Shown here: piece by piece, positions 1-11,849 of the stretch
Layout: each line of letters starts with the position of its first letter
How positions within the stretch are numbered: the first letter of the stretch is position 1
Notes under the pieces: generated by a model
The model's database searches: none
The model's input: only the letters and a program-made list of their open reading frames with translations
Told to the model about the DNA's origin: nothing
Made by a program: the position numbers and the translations under genes
DNA from: Phyllostachys edulis
Taxonomy: Eukaryota > Streptophyta > Magnoliopsida > Poales > Poaceae
Direction: 5' to 3'
DNA: 64,000 nt
Assembly (NCBI GenBank): GCA_036346405.1
Contig: CM070546.1
Coordinates: 106,026,826 to 106,090,825 of the forward strand

Positions 1-2567
1 GTTTGTCATTCCCTTAACCTCCCACCCGGCGTTTGCATGCGCGAAGCGGTACATATTCCTTTCCTTGATAATCCACGGTCACGAGTACCGAGGGAAGAAT
101 ATGAGTGTATTCATGGAGCGGTGGTGGATGAATTGTTACATGCTTGGGAACAAGGCATAGTGACATATGATCGAGCATTGAAACAGAACTTCACCATGCG
201 GGTCGCGTACCACACATCCATGCATGACTTCGGCGTCAGGGATATTACGTGGGGTGGTGCGTACATGGGAAGATGCCATGCCCAATCTGTAGGGAGGCGT
301 TGCGTGGTTGTTGGCTAAAGCATGGTCGCATAAGCACTCCTTCTTCGATTGTCATCGTCAATTCCTTCCAATTGACCACGAATTGAAGTGACACAACTGG
401 ATTTAGGGCCAATATTGCTGTCATGATGGACCACCACGTCGTCTGGCGGTGAGGAGGTTAGTGCGGCTAGATGCTTTGAAGCCTCTTGATGATGGTGATG
501 GGTTAGAGAAATATGGTGAGGAGCACAATTTGACTCACATTTCAAGTTTGTGGCGGTGCCATACTCCATAAGCTCATTCTTCCCCATAACATAGATGTAA
601 TGCATAATGAGAAGAATGTTGCAGAGGCCATATTTAGCACATTCTTTGACATTAGGACAAGGCGAAGGACAATGTGAAGGCTCGCCTTGATCGGGAGGAG
701 CTTTGCATGAGCCCTCGTGAATATGATCCATAAGCCGACTATTGGCAAGTGGGAGAAGCCAAGAGCTAGTTATTGTCTAACTAGGGTTCAGAGGAAGGAG
801 ATTTTGGAATGGTTTGAGACCCTAAAGTTTCTGATGGGTATCTGACAAATCTAAGGAGAGGAGTGAATTTAACTACCATGCGCATCAATGGCCTAAAGAG
901 CCATGACTACCACATATTCATGGAGCGCCTTTTACTGTGATGATCCGTGGCTCGTCCCGAGTGTGTTTGGCAAGTGATGGCGGAGTTGAGCTTCTTTTAT
1001 CGTGACTATATGCGAAAGAGATAGATCCCATGGTAATGTCAACTATGGGCGTGAAGTACTGTGTTGCTTTGTAAGTTGGAAAAGATCTTTCCACCTGGCT
1101 TCTTCAATCCAATGCAACATTTGATTCTCCATCTACCCTATGAAGCTAGGATGGGGGGACCAGTGCAAAACCGGTGGATGTATCCAATTGAGAGGGAACA
1201 AAAGGAACTACGAGGCAAAGCAAAAAATCGATCGCGTGTTGAAGCATCCATAGCGGAGGCGTACATAATTGAGGAAATTTCCCATTTCACATCAATATAC
1301 TTTGCTGACAATGTTCGCACGGTGCACAATCAAACCTCACGATACAATATTGGCATCCCTCAAAATAATTGCCAACTTAGCCTCTTCACCGGAAGTGGTG
1401 ACACTTCAAGCGGTGGTACTCCCAAAGTTTTATCGCGGGAGGAGTGGTTGACTGCGATGTTGTATGTCTTTACCAACCTCTCCGAAGCGGATGATTACAT
1501 TAGGTATGCAACAATTATTTTTTCCCAATAATTGATGCATGAGTGTTTTAATCTACTTGTCTTGTTGTCTATAGGGAATTTGTTAGGAGCGAGTGGAAGC
1601 AACGTCGAGACCCATCCGAAAAACAAGTTGAGACCCTTCTTAGGAAGGGTGCTGGGAATTGTAAACCGAATTTCCCGACTTGGTTCTATCAGAAAGTAAC
1701 TTCTCTATTAGCTACTCCCCCTTGCACGTAATATTTACTAAGTAAAGAGGAACTAATACATGAAACCCATTCTATTTATGCTGTAGAGTTTGAAGGACAA
1801 GTCTATGAGCAGCGAATTGAAGCAAGTTGCTCAAGGATGCCACACTCGGGTGCTGTCCTATAGTACCTACGATGTGAATGGGTACCGCTTCCGAACATCC
1901 ACACATGAGAGGGAGCGGCCTAATGCAACAACAATTAACAGTGGATTGGTGACTATAGGACAAGATGGGAGCGATACACCTGTTGAATACTATAGAGTAA
2001 TTGAAGAAATAATTGAACTATATTTTCATGGTAGCAAACCTCTCAAACTTATGTTATTCAAATGTCATTGGTTCCATCCGTTTAGGGGAGTCAGACGGGA
2101 TACATCACTTGGGCTGGTTGAAGTTGCACATCAATCAATCCTACCAGGCAATGACCCATTTATTGTGGCTCAGCAAGCCACCCAAGTATACTACATCCCG
2201 TATCCATGCAAAACTATGAGTAGTCTAGTGGATTGGTGGGTAGTACATAAGGTGCAACCATATGGTAAACTACCTACCCCTAGTGGCGGGACTACAACAT
2301 GGAGACCAACAATGGTGTTGACCTATTCTTTCAAGAAGATGGGCTACGAGGACTTTTGAAATAATAATTGGGGAAGAGGACGATCACATGGATGATATTC
2401 AAATCGATGCCGATGAGGTTGTAAACCAAGAGGACTTGGAACTACTTAATCGCTTAGACATTGATGGCACCGAAGGGGATGAGGTTGAGTCAACACCTCA
2501 TGATAGTGACGATGACATTTTGGAGGGCCCATCCGCGGAGGATCCCATTGTAGATGACTACTTCTGA
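1..2567 (+). pseudogene. TNP2-like CACTA transposase, 3' half, degraded
   Basis: This is the catalytic transposase of a CACTA element, which would cut the element ends in the nucleus. Family-typical stretches occur in order: a core segment at 37-318 (VDELLHAWEQG, TYDRALKQNFTMR), broken core homology at 300-1060 (KDNVKARLDRE, LRRGVNLTTMRINGLKSHDYH), a DUF4218 region at 1061-1503 (CKLEKIFPPGFFNPMQHL), a DUF4216 region at 1787-2359 and an acidic tail ending in DDYF plus stop at 2565-2567. Introns fit at about 1504-1574 and 1696-1786. There are several stops between 300 and 1060, and one frame break near 2357 separates DUF4216 from the acidic tail. The N-terminus lies left of the window. Confidence 0.88.
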
Positions 2568-3692
2568 GCATGATCTTGTATGTCTTCCATTTATTTGCTG
2601 CATGTTTTTAATTTTTTTGTATGAGCTTACTTGATTACGTTATATTACATTTTTCTATGAGCTTACTTGATTACGCTATATTAATTGATTTATTTTATTT
2701 CATTTCATTTCAGGACACCAAAATATGAGTGGCGAGGCAGCATACTCTAGTCGAGGCAGACGCTTGTTTTCCACTCGAGGAGGCAGAGGGGCAGCCGCGG
2801 CCACTCGAGGAGGCAGAGGGGCAGCCACAGCCCCTCCGGGAGGCCTGAGGCAGCCGGCCCCTCGGGAGGCACAGGGGTAGTCGTGGCCACTCGGCGAGGC
2901 GAGAGGGCAGCCATGGCCCCTTGAGGAGGCAGAGGGCAGCCGCGGCCTCTCGAGGCGGCGGGGTCTACCTCTAGTAGATCAGGCTCCTGTGCCCTTGACC
3001 CTCTCATCTTGATGATGTGGAGTATGAGCACCGTGGGCGGAGGTGAGGAGGAAGAGCACCTGAGGGCGGAGGTGAGGAGGATGAGCACCATGAGGCACAA
3101 GAATTTTGGATCACGAGGACTGCGAACACCGCCACGACGACCAACCCGAGAGGAGGAGGAGATTGTCATCGTTCTGTTGGCGACACGTAAAGCTGTTTAC
3201 ACTTTCACTAATTTAGCCCACTTAATTGCATACCTCAAAAAACTAATATGCGAGCAATGGCGAGAAGAAGGCGGGGTGACAAATGTAGACTTCGAATGGC
3301 ATCATTGGCGTGTTGATTCGATGGCACTTCCTGGGTTGGTCACCTCTGAGAGGAGGCGGGGAGCCTACATGGATATGGTGCCACTCTGAGGTTTTTGAAG
3401 ATCTGCTTCTTTGAAGGAGAGGTTCCATTTGACAATTTGTTTATGTTGGTGGAGGAAAGTTTTTGGGTAAGTATTGAATATTCAAATCTGCTTCTATGTG
3501 TTCCTATGCATGTTAGGGTTGATTAGGTCACAACTCTCGAGTCTCAATTTAGTGACTAGATGACTAGATGAGGCATAAATGTTTGGGTAAAACAATGGCC
3601 CCAATGTTCAATCACCTATCTAAATTCTGACTTCCAACACACTAACCTTTTGCCTCTTTTGGATGTTTAGTAGCCAAGTAATAAATGTCAAC

Positions 3693-3868
3693 TAACTTAA
3701 TCATCTTATTCTTTATCAATTCCTTTTCGCTTTCATCAAGTAACTTAATCATCTTATTCTTTATCAATTCCTTTTCGCTTTCATCAAGTAACTTAATCAT
3801 CTTATTCTTTATCAATTCCTTTTCGCTTTCATCAACTAACTTAATCATCTTATTCTTTATCAATTCTT
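3693..3868. repeat. 48-bp tandem repeat, about 3.7 copies
   Basis: The unit starts TAACTTAATCATC and repeats at 3693, 3741, 3789 and 3837 with almost no change. It lies in a likely intron of the second CACTA gene. Because 48 is a multiple of three, both strands stay open across it: plus reads SNLIILFFINSFSLSS repeats, minus reads LIKNKMIKLLDESEKE repeats. I see no reason to think either is translated. Confidence 0.95.
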
Positions 3869-4916
3869 TATTCTTGGATTGTAGTGGTGGTTTCGATGAA
3901 ATTTGAGGGACGGAAGTCGAGTCCAGAGAGTTTGCGTAATTGTGTTAAAAAGCTGATCCCACAGATGTTCTACGAAGCACGCATCCAAGCGGTCATCTGT
4001 TACTACACACAAGTCCTTGGGCAGCAAATTCGTAGGGCTGACGCTTGCCGAAAGCGTATCACTTTGGACGAGTACATGCAGGTAACCAACTGAACAAACG
4101 ATGTCCTTTTGATTACAATCAACTCTAGTTTATTCATATTTAACACTTGGTTAATTTTAGGCAATACCTTGGTGGGCCCTTAAGTGTGAAAATGCATGGC
4201 GGCGGATTGCCCAAGGCGGTGGTGCAACGAACGATGGCTCTGAGGACTCTCGTCTTTGCTAGGGAGCGGAGATTGTTGATGGACGGGACAGCACATCGTC
4301 AGGGCAGCTCCTCCATGGCACGTTACAAGAAGAACCTGGTAGGTCAACATGTTCATATTGATTGTATGTTGCAGATATATATTTATTGACCGCCGTGGTT
4401 TTTTGGGTGCGAGAAAAAAGCGAGCGAGCTGTCTCGATATGGAGGCATATGTAGCAGCTAGGAGGGTGATCGGGAGGGCACCTTGTGCGACCAAAATGAC
4501 GAGAGAACTTGGTGCGATTTCGATCATTTTGTCCCCGATGATTTTCGCTCCCTAATGATTTTGTCCAACAGTGCATATCTTGATTTGCTAAGGAGATTCA
4601 TGGCCCGAGTCTGACGTCATGAATTCACCACTAAACGCGAGTCTTGTGTACAAAGGTTGAAAGGGAAGAAACATGGTCGTTTCTTCATGGGTGCCGGTAC
4701 ATTAGCACACCGACAACCCTCTCGGAGGTCCGATCCACGAGTCTTTGCATCAGCGATGAAGTACACCTTCAAAGTCGACAAACAACCATCACATGTTTCC
4801 GATCTCGGTTTTACGAGCTTGAGCCGCAACTGCGACAGAAATTGAGGCTAGACGGCGGTTGGAGCAAATGCTCCTGCGGAGTTAGTTGGGCGTGGTAGTA
4901 CAATAACAAAGTAATA

Positions 4917-4917
<1 letters not shown>

Positions 4918-4970
<53 letters not shown>
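4918..4970. repeat. TA dinucleotide microsatellite
   Basis: About 26 uninterrupted TA units inside the degraded second CACTA gene. Confidence 0.97.
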
Positions 4971-4972
<2 letters not shown>

Positions 4973-5344
4973 TACTTGGCTAATGTATGGCAATGTGCAA
5001 ACAAATATCACGAGCACTTTCGGGACCGGACTCGACTTAATGCCTCTCCGTCGGGGAACCATCGCCTCCCTTATCTCTCCGGTTAGTAATCGCATCTTGA
5101 TTATTATATTGTTAGTCTCTTATGACCGCTTGATTCGAAGATATTGAAATGACATGCAATGTAATTATTGGTCGCATTGCAAATTTCTTATAATGCGATT
5201 TCTTATGAAAATGTAGGAGCAGCGGGATCGATTCTTGCTAATGCTCAAGCTGAAGATGCTGATCCTAATGTTCACACGACGTCCATCGCCGAGAGGCCAC
5301 CACCAGGTGCTTGTTATTTTCATGATCTACTAAAAGGATACCAA

Positions 5345-6195
5345 TATTAGAAAACATTCACAATCAGGTGATTGCTAAAAAATGGATAAAAATGGCTTCA
5401 TATATAACTAATTCTCTATATCTATATCATAAATTCTTTTGAAATGTGTCAACATATAATAATTTGTATGTACACTCCTTTCTATGAATTTGATGATAAG
5501 TGCTTGAGACATAAATGTTGATCAGTAGTTCACAATGACAAAATATTGAGAGTTGGAGTTTAACATTTTTAGCACCTGTGCTTTTCATGTTCTATATTGT
5601 TAGGTGCTAATAAGCACGTCAACATATGAATTTGCCAGAGCTTTTAAAAGGTACATCATACAAGTGGATACCATGCATGTAATTATATATCTAACAAGAT
5701 ATCACTCCTCGCACCTCTTAATTAAGTCCATATATAGTTTCAGCTCATTCCTTTTTACAGTAGTACATCATTATACTCAAATTTCTCTTGCATGTGCTGT
5801 AGATGACATAAGTAAATGATCAATTAGGCCACAAGCTAGCTGGCCCACACCCCAGGCATGCCCTTAAGCGATTTGCCATGTTATTAGGTTGCTCATCATG
5901 ATTTAAAGGAATTTTTTGCTTTGTCAATAGTTTGGTTAATTATCTTTTCATGCATCAATTCCTAACTTTTGTTGTAACATGGCACTAATATTAAGTTTTG
6001 CTCTATCTGCGAGAACTTTGAAAATGATGCTCTCATGCACGGAAGATTGAAGCAGAAACTCAGTGCATGCAAATGGTTGTAATGATACTTGCTATTTGGA
6101 ACTGTCATATGTATAATAATGCCTTATGCTTACATTTTGAACTTGAACTTGAATGTTGTGAGCTCGAAGCTGTTATGATGCCTTTTTTGATCTAT
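5345..6195. other. AT-rich non-coding part of the CACTA element
   Basis: The stretch lies between the last recognisable coding sequence of the CACTA second gene and its subterminal repeats. I see no protein similarity here; it is probably 3' untranslated, intronic or spacer sequence. Confidence 0.5.
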
Positions 6196-6211
6196 ACATA
6201 TATATGATATA

Positions 6212-6265
<54 letters not shown>

Positions 6266-6385
6266 GGAATGGATGGATGGATGGATTATTTGATAGTGTG
6301 GAATGGATGGATGGATTATTTGCTTCTTTGTGGAATGGATGGATGGATTATTTGGCTCTTTGTGGAATGGATTTTAAATGAATTT
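6196..6385. repeat. TA microsatellite followed by ATGG-rich tandem repeat
   Basis: A TA run at 6196-6262 is followed by about four copies of a roughly 30-bp unit built on TGTGGAATGGATGGATGGAT plus TATTTG. It sits just inside the right subterminal repeat array. Confidence 0.9.
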
Positions 6386-6409
6386 GTGAAAATTGGGGTT
6401 CATTTGGTT

Positions 6410-6900
6410 TGTCGTTTTCCGAGTGTCTTCTCGCTTTCCGAGTGTTTAGCACTTGGGAAATAGACGAACTTTCGAGTGTCGACACTGGAAATAGACTAAA
6501 AACTTTCCGAGTGTCGACACTCGGTAAAGAGACACTCGAAAGCGACAAAAACTTTCCGAGTGTCGACACTCGAGAACACTTGACCCGTGGCAATTTCTGC
6601 GGATCCGATGGAAACTTTCCGAGTGTCTTTTCAGCGTATGCCGAGAGTGTTGACACTCGGGAATACTTCCGTTCTGAGTTGAGAAGCCGTCAAAGATTGT
6701 TTTTTGCCGAGTGTCTAACTTTCCGAGTGTCTCTAGATGCACTCGGGAAAGTGATATTTCGAGTGTAACACTCGGAAACCGATTCTCCCGACTAATCTAT
6801 CCCGAGTCTTTGTTTCGAGTGTAACACTCGGAAATATATTCAGTGTGTATCCCTTTTCCCGAGTGTTTTTGGCACTCGGGAAAAATCTGTTCTCGTAGTG
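6410..6900. repeat. CACTA subterminal repeat array and right terminal inverted repeat
   Basis: More than ten copies of an 11-13 base motif (TTTCCGAGTGT or its reverse ACACTCGGAAA) occur, often as back-to-back palindromes such as CCGAGTGTCGACACTCGG. Such arrays are the binding sites for element-encoded proteins in the En/Spm superfamily. The last bases, to 6900, are the terminal inverted repeat. Confidence 0.9.
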
Positions 6901-7864
6901 ATATGAAAATACATAGTTAAGTCACGAGGTCCGAATACATACAAAAATGATCTAAATGGTACATAATAACATATCTCCAAATATAGTAACTCTTGATGGC
7001 ATATTTCAAAGAAGAAACTCTTTAGTGGCATATTTAAAAAATGTGCACTTTGCAATGGCATACATCTAATTTTTCCTAGATTTTATGTGGCCAACCAATT
7101 AAAGGCAGCACTGAGTATATACAGTTGGTGTTTCTTTTTGTTTTTGCCATATCACCTTTTCTTTTGCCAACCTAATAGGCCACGTCTACAGATTTTTTGT
7201 AAAGATCATCTATCCTTTTTGTCTTTAAATTAATGGTCATATACATCTCTAAGTAATAATATCTAATGGCTAATATAGTTCAACTTAATTGGCACCCACC
7301 AGGGCCGGTTGTTTTTTTTACGAGAATTTCTAGCATATTTTTTTAATAGCATTCAATGATAGCAATGATTCAACTTTAATTATGGCTCATCTAATCAGGG
7401 TCAAATGTTTTTATTTTTTAGAGAATGCTTTTTTTTAGCAGCCGTAAAACAACTGTCACGAGTTTTTTTTATTATATAATAGACAGATAGATAATAGATC
7501 ATACCGTGCTAAGTAACAACGGAGACGAGAGAGGTGCAACAACCTATGTGGTTAGAAGCCAAAGCCAGCTACGAGTTTGGTCTCGAAGTTTACATATATC
7601 AAAATCAAATTAACTCCGGATTTTTCAGCTTTTCTCACCCTAAAAATCGAAACTTCGACCAAACAATACAGGAAATTATATGAACCGCCAAAAAAGTACT
7701 GGAAAATACATGCGAAGACAAATTGAACAATAAATAAAGACCGGCAGGCTAATTACCAAATCCGGTTGTGGATCTACCTCACATCAGACAGGAAGATAAT
7801 GTCCTCGCAATCTCACATCGCTGTCACAGCCTCTCAACAGTGAACAATTCATATGGCGTGTGGC
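6901..7864. other. Intergenic DNA, no gene seen
   Basis: AT-rich sequence between the CACTA right end and the hAT target duplication. No reading frame here resembles a protein I know. Homopolymer runs near 7300-7470 suggest old repeat remnants. Confidence 0.6.
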
Positions 7865-7889
7865 CTTGGAGCTAGAGGTCGAAGTCGGG

Positions 7890-9720
7890 CCAGGCTATTC
7901 CATGCCCGCCCGAGGCCTGGTTGGCTCGGCACGGTCTAAGCACGGCTCAAACACGTCCCATGATGGACCAGGCTAGCACGGCACAGATGGCGGGCCAGGC
8001 CGGGCCTGGAAAGATGGCACGGTGGGCGGCACGGCACGGTCTGGTGTGGCATGCCGTGCTCGGGCTGACCAAGACGGGCTGGCACGCCGACACGCAGGCG
8101 GCCGCCGCCGCCTCCGCCGCCCCTCCGCTCCACCTCCAGCACATCCAACAGACCAACATATATGAGCAAAAAGCATCATAAATCCGTGGGGGACAAGCTA
8201 GACCCGGGCCGATGGGGAACCAGGGAGGCGTGCAGCGAGGCCAAGGCGCGATGGCGGCGGCGTGGGTGCGGGCTCGCGGAGATGGAAGGGTGTGAATGGA
8301 GCACCGCGCCCTCCACAGCTCCACCTCGCCTCCCGCTCCACTTCGCTGCCTCCGCCTTGCCGCTCCGCTGCGCCTCCTCGCCTCCCGGCACGGGGGCACA
8401 GCCGGCACGGTGAGCATCGCACCGCCTCGCCTCCCACCGCCTCCTCGCGACTCCTGCCTCAACCTCGTCACCTCCCGCGGTCCCGCCTGCCTCCTCGTGA
8501 CTCCCGCCGCCGCCGCCCATGGCTCCCGGCTCCTGACTCGAGAGGGAGCGGCACAGGAGCACAGTGGCGCCATGGAAGCCGAGCTGAAGGTGAGGGGGGT
8601 GAACTGGGGAGGTGGAGCCAGAGGCGACTGCGGACAGGAGGAGCGGCTATGGACCAGCGGACAAGGCCGGGGCTGAGCCAGAGGAGGTGCGCACGGCTAG
8701 CGCCGGGCCATCCGGCCGCACTGAGAGCAAAAGGGGGTAGTGCCAAGGAAGGCAACGCTAGGAGGGGGGTGGTGGCGCAAGGAACCAAAGCGGGGAGCAG
8801 GCCGGTGGAGCCGGAGGCGGCCGAAGACGGCAGAGCTGGAGCTGGGTCGGGAGCCATGGGCGGTGGCGCTAGGAGAGAAGGGAGGAGAGTGGGGTGGGGG
8901 ATTGGGGGAACCGAGCCGGCCGGAAAGCAAGAGAGATAGGAGATTAGGAACTAGGAAGGAAGAGAGGAATGAGGAATTTGGGTGGTGGACGAAGGTATGC
9001 ATTATATGTAGGGCCCATACATGAGGCATTGATCGATTGAGACCATCCCTTGGCTCTTGACCGTGGACTAGTGCTCGATCCATCCGTTCTCAAGTCCAAA
9101 CCATGCATTGGAGTGGTGGTGAGTGGTGACTGGTGAGGGCCGTGGCTTTGCTTTCTTTCAAATCGAGAGAGACAGGCAGAGGGAATCCGGGGATAAAAGA
9201 TAGAGGAAGACAGGGAGTGACCAGTGTATGGGTCATTAGCAACGTTCGCAAATGCAGAATAGCGAGAGACAACAGGCAAGCACAGAGAAGCAATGGGCAA
9301 GCCACGAGAGACAGAATGACAACGGCTCTACATGAATCACGAGACGCGAGACATGACACAACATAAATTTGATGTGATAAGCACAGAGAAGCAACAACTC
9401 TACCGGTGTTTCTTCTCTCCAACACTCTGCGCGACCATGCCTATAAAACGAAGCTCCATGCTCATTTATTCATCCACTCTTAGCTCACCTCATTTCTTCA
9501 TCATCCATCTACTCTCCTCATTTCTTCAATACCCATCTACTCTCCTCATTTATTCACCATCCATCCATCCATTATGCTACCAAGGAGCTCCGAAGAGGTA
9601 TGCTATCGAGGAGTCGTAGCACGAAAAGGGCAGCAGGACGACTTAGTGTAAGCTCTCGCCGCCGCTCCCCTAGTCCTCCTCCGGCTCCGACTCCCATTGA
9701 TGCTCGCTAGTTCTCGCCAA
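7890..9720. other. Left non-coding part of the hAT element
   Basis: Very GC-rich from about 8090 to 8900, so it is open in several frames on both strands, but none gives a recognisable protein. A TATA-like CCTATAAAACG at about 9439 lies upstream of the transposase frame and may be its promoter. Confidence 0.55.
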
Positions 9721-9722
9721 GC

Positions 9723-11365
9723 ATGGGATACTACGGCATGGATGACTGTGATATGGACGGTACAGAGGGCTATGAGGAGTACCAAGGCGGTCCGGAGCCA
9801 ATGAGGACTCTAGAGTTCTCTCCCGCGTCCACGGACAGTAACATTGGCGGGTCTGGACGAAAGGCGAATTGCTGGAAGCACATGACCTAAAGCCAGGAAA
9901 TCCAAGACGGCCAAATGGTAGATATCGCAACCTATAATTATTACCAAGCTAAATTAACTGCTCATACAGCTGCAGGGACAGGGCACTTGAACCAGCACTA
10001 CAAAGTATGCTTGCGCAAGATCGGGGCGTACTGCCGAGGGGGAGGAGTACAAACGCAGCTAAACTTCGAGGCCGATGGCTCTATAAGTACTTGGGTATAC
10101 AATCCGCTTTTTGCCCATGAGGAAATTGCTAAATATATTGTTGCGGAAGATCAACCGATTAAGAGGGGTGAAAGTCGCACGTTTGAAAGAATGGTCCAAC
10201 GCGGCTTTTGCCCACAATAGCAACATGTTAGTAGGAGAACCACTACATCTGATATTTACGGATGTATCATAAGGAACTAGCAGAGCTAAAAGAACTATTC
10301 CTACAAGTTCAATTCTCTTTTGCTATAACTTCAGACATTTGGACATCATTACACCAGAGAAGTGCCTACCTTAGTGTTGTAGCTCATTATTTAGACGACA
10401 ATTACAAGCTAAACAAGAGAGTGATAGGGTACGAATATGTCATATCTATTTTTGTCAATGCTAACTCTCAAAACAATGAATTGGTAGTTACTAATTCAGA
10501 TTGGCAGATTGCTAGTCATTTTCGAGAGTTTTTAAGACCTTTTTTTAATAAAGCAACAAAGATTCTATCTGATGTTTATTACCCTACCTCTTCCTTAGTT
10601 ATAGAATTTATTTGGTTAATTGCAGACAAGATTGCCAAATCTAGGGAGGATCCCCTTTTAGGTCATGCTATTGCACTAATGGAAGAAAAATTTATTAAAT
10701 ATTTCAGTTCTATTTCACACATGTATTACTTTGCTATCATTTTCAATCCTACGAAAAAGTTGTCAGGTTTGCAGATCGGTATGGAGGGAATAGGTGAATG
10801 TCTCGGTCTTGATTACTCGAAAGCTTTCGTACATGTCAAAGAGAAGTTTTTTCGTGTTTTTCTCATGTACCATGACAAATTAGACAGCAGCGCGAGATCG
10901 GATGCCTCACAGCAGACACAACAAGGAAAGACAAACTTGACATCCCACTTATGGAAGAAGCTAAAGGGCAAGTCCAGTTCTTCGTCCACTTAGTCTCAGG
11001 CAGCCCCCAAGTGGAATTCTGTCTCAGGGCTAAACCACTACTTGGAACAAGATTTTACAAACATCGATCATGATCTTTCCGGTGGAAAGATAGACTTGCT
11101 CAGGTGGTGGAAAAACAACAAGCGGATATTTCTTGTGCTGTCACATTTCGCACGGGATGTTCTGCTGGTACCGGTGTCCACTGTCTCTTCAGAAGCAACG
11201 TTCAGCATGGTAGGGAGAATAATTGAAGAAAGAAGATTATCCCTCACGCCTAGGATAGTGGAGGCAATCACATGCGCCAAGGACTGGGATTGGCTAAAGA
11301 GCGGCAACAGCATCAACTGGAGGATCTTGAGATCGTGCAGGCGTACGCTGACCTCGAACGCATGA
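9723..11365 (+). pseudogene. hAT transposase with BED zinc-finger remnant and hAT dimerisation domain
   Basis: From ATG 9723 the frame shows an acidic N-terminus, a BED-finger remnant (about 9870-10000), hAT-like core sequence (AITSDIWTS, VVAHYLDDNYKLNKRVIGYEY) at 10262-10450, a later middle region (about 10480-10900) and the C-terminal hAT dimerisation domain at 11070-11290 (PVSTVSSEATFSMVGR). In-frame stops lie at about 9888, 10218 and 10991, and a one-base loss lies near 10260. The two knuckle cysteines of the finger read as tyrosines (ATYNYY), and much of the catalytic core between about 10450 and 10480 is missing. The copy cannot make active transposase. Confidence 0.88.
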
Positions 11366-11849
11366 ACGATCTCAACATTGATGAGTAGTTAGTATGTACG
11401 TATGTTGTTACTGTACTCTTTTCCTTACTTGAGGAACCCCACTCTGGGATGTAAGGTTTTTAACGAGGCAGTAACATTGTATCTGTAAAATATCAAGAAA
11501 ATTTCACTTTTTCCCTGAAATATTTACGTGCCCATGTTTTTACACAATTAATTCAATTTTAACTAGGTTTTTACTGAGGCGGGCACGAGAAGAATAAAGA
11601 TGATGGTCGCCGCCGCCATCGTCGTCGCCGCCTCCGCCGTCTATAGTTACTTAGGGCTGGATTTGGGCTGGCACGGCACGACGGGCTTTGAGCTATGACT
11701 GAGCCTGGCCGGAGATGAGGTGGGCCGGCACGGCACGGCACGGCACGACAGGGTGACCGGACCGAGCCGACACGGCATGACGCGGCCCAAAGCACGATGA
11801 ACCCGTGCCGTGCCCCGTGGCACGGCCCATGCCCAGCTCTACTTGGAGC

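Larger units (their letters stand above)
2725..5340 (+). pseudogene. Second CACTA gene, Transposase_24-like, degraded
   Basis: The reading starts at ATG 2725 right after a splice acceptor and gives an Arg/Gly-rich N-terminus (STRGGRGAAAATRGGRG), common in the second gene of grass CACTA elements. The recognisable core is at 3884-4081 (KLIPQMFYEARIQAVICYY), followed by a good donor at 4082 and an acceptor before 4161, after which the frame reads AIPWWALKCENAWRRI. Weaker similarity continues at 4620-4890. Stops and shifts in between make it a pseudogene. Such proteins are thought to help transposition, perhaps by binding subterminal repeats. The 3' end is uncertain. Confidence 0.7.
1..6900 (+). 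mobile_element. CACTA (En/Spm-type) DNA transposon, right part
   Basis: The element enters from the left edge and ends at 6900, where the reverse complement reads CACTACGAGAACAG, a CACTA terminal inverted repeat. Inside are a TNP2-like transposase, a second Transposase_24-like gene, a TA microsatellite and a dense array of subterminal repeats, which is the usual order for autonomous grass CACTA elements. Both genes run toward the right end. The left terminus lies outside the window, so the 3-bp target duplication cannot be checked. Multiple stops and frame breaks show the copy is inactive. Confidence 0.9.
7873..11841 (+). mobile_element. hAT transposon, 3.97 kb, inactive
   Basis: Perfect 8-bp target duplications, CTTGGAGC, flank the element at 7865-7872 and 11842-11849. 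The ends are short imperfect inverted repeats (TAGAGGT at left; TAGAGCT when the right end is reverse-complemented). Both ends carry many GGCACGG-type subterminal motifs (7870-8100 and 11660-11830). The 8-bp duplication, subterminal motif and transposase with a C-terminal dimerisation domain all fit the hAT superfamily. Confidence 0.93.

Noticed and set aside
8162..9083. Several overlapping long frames on both strands
   Set aside because: The stretch is very GC-rich inside the hAT element. The frames overlap in all phases, have biased Ala/Arg/Pro content and match no family I know.
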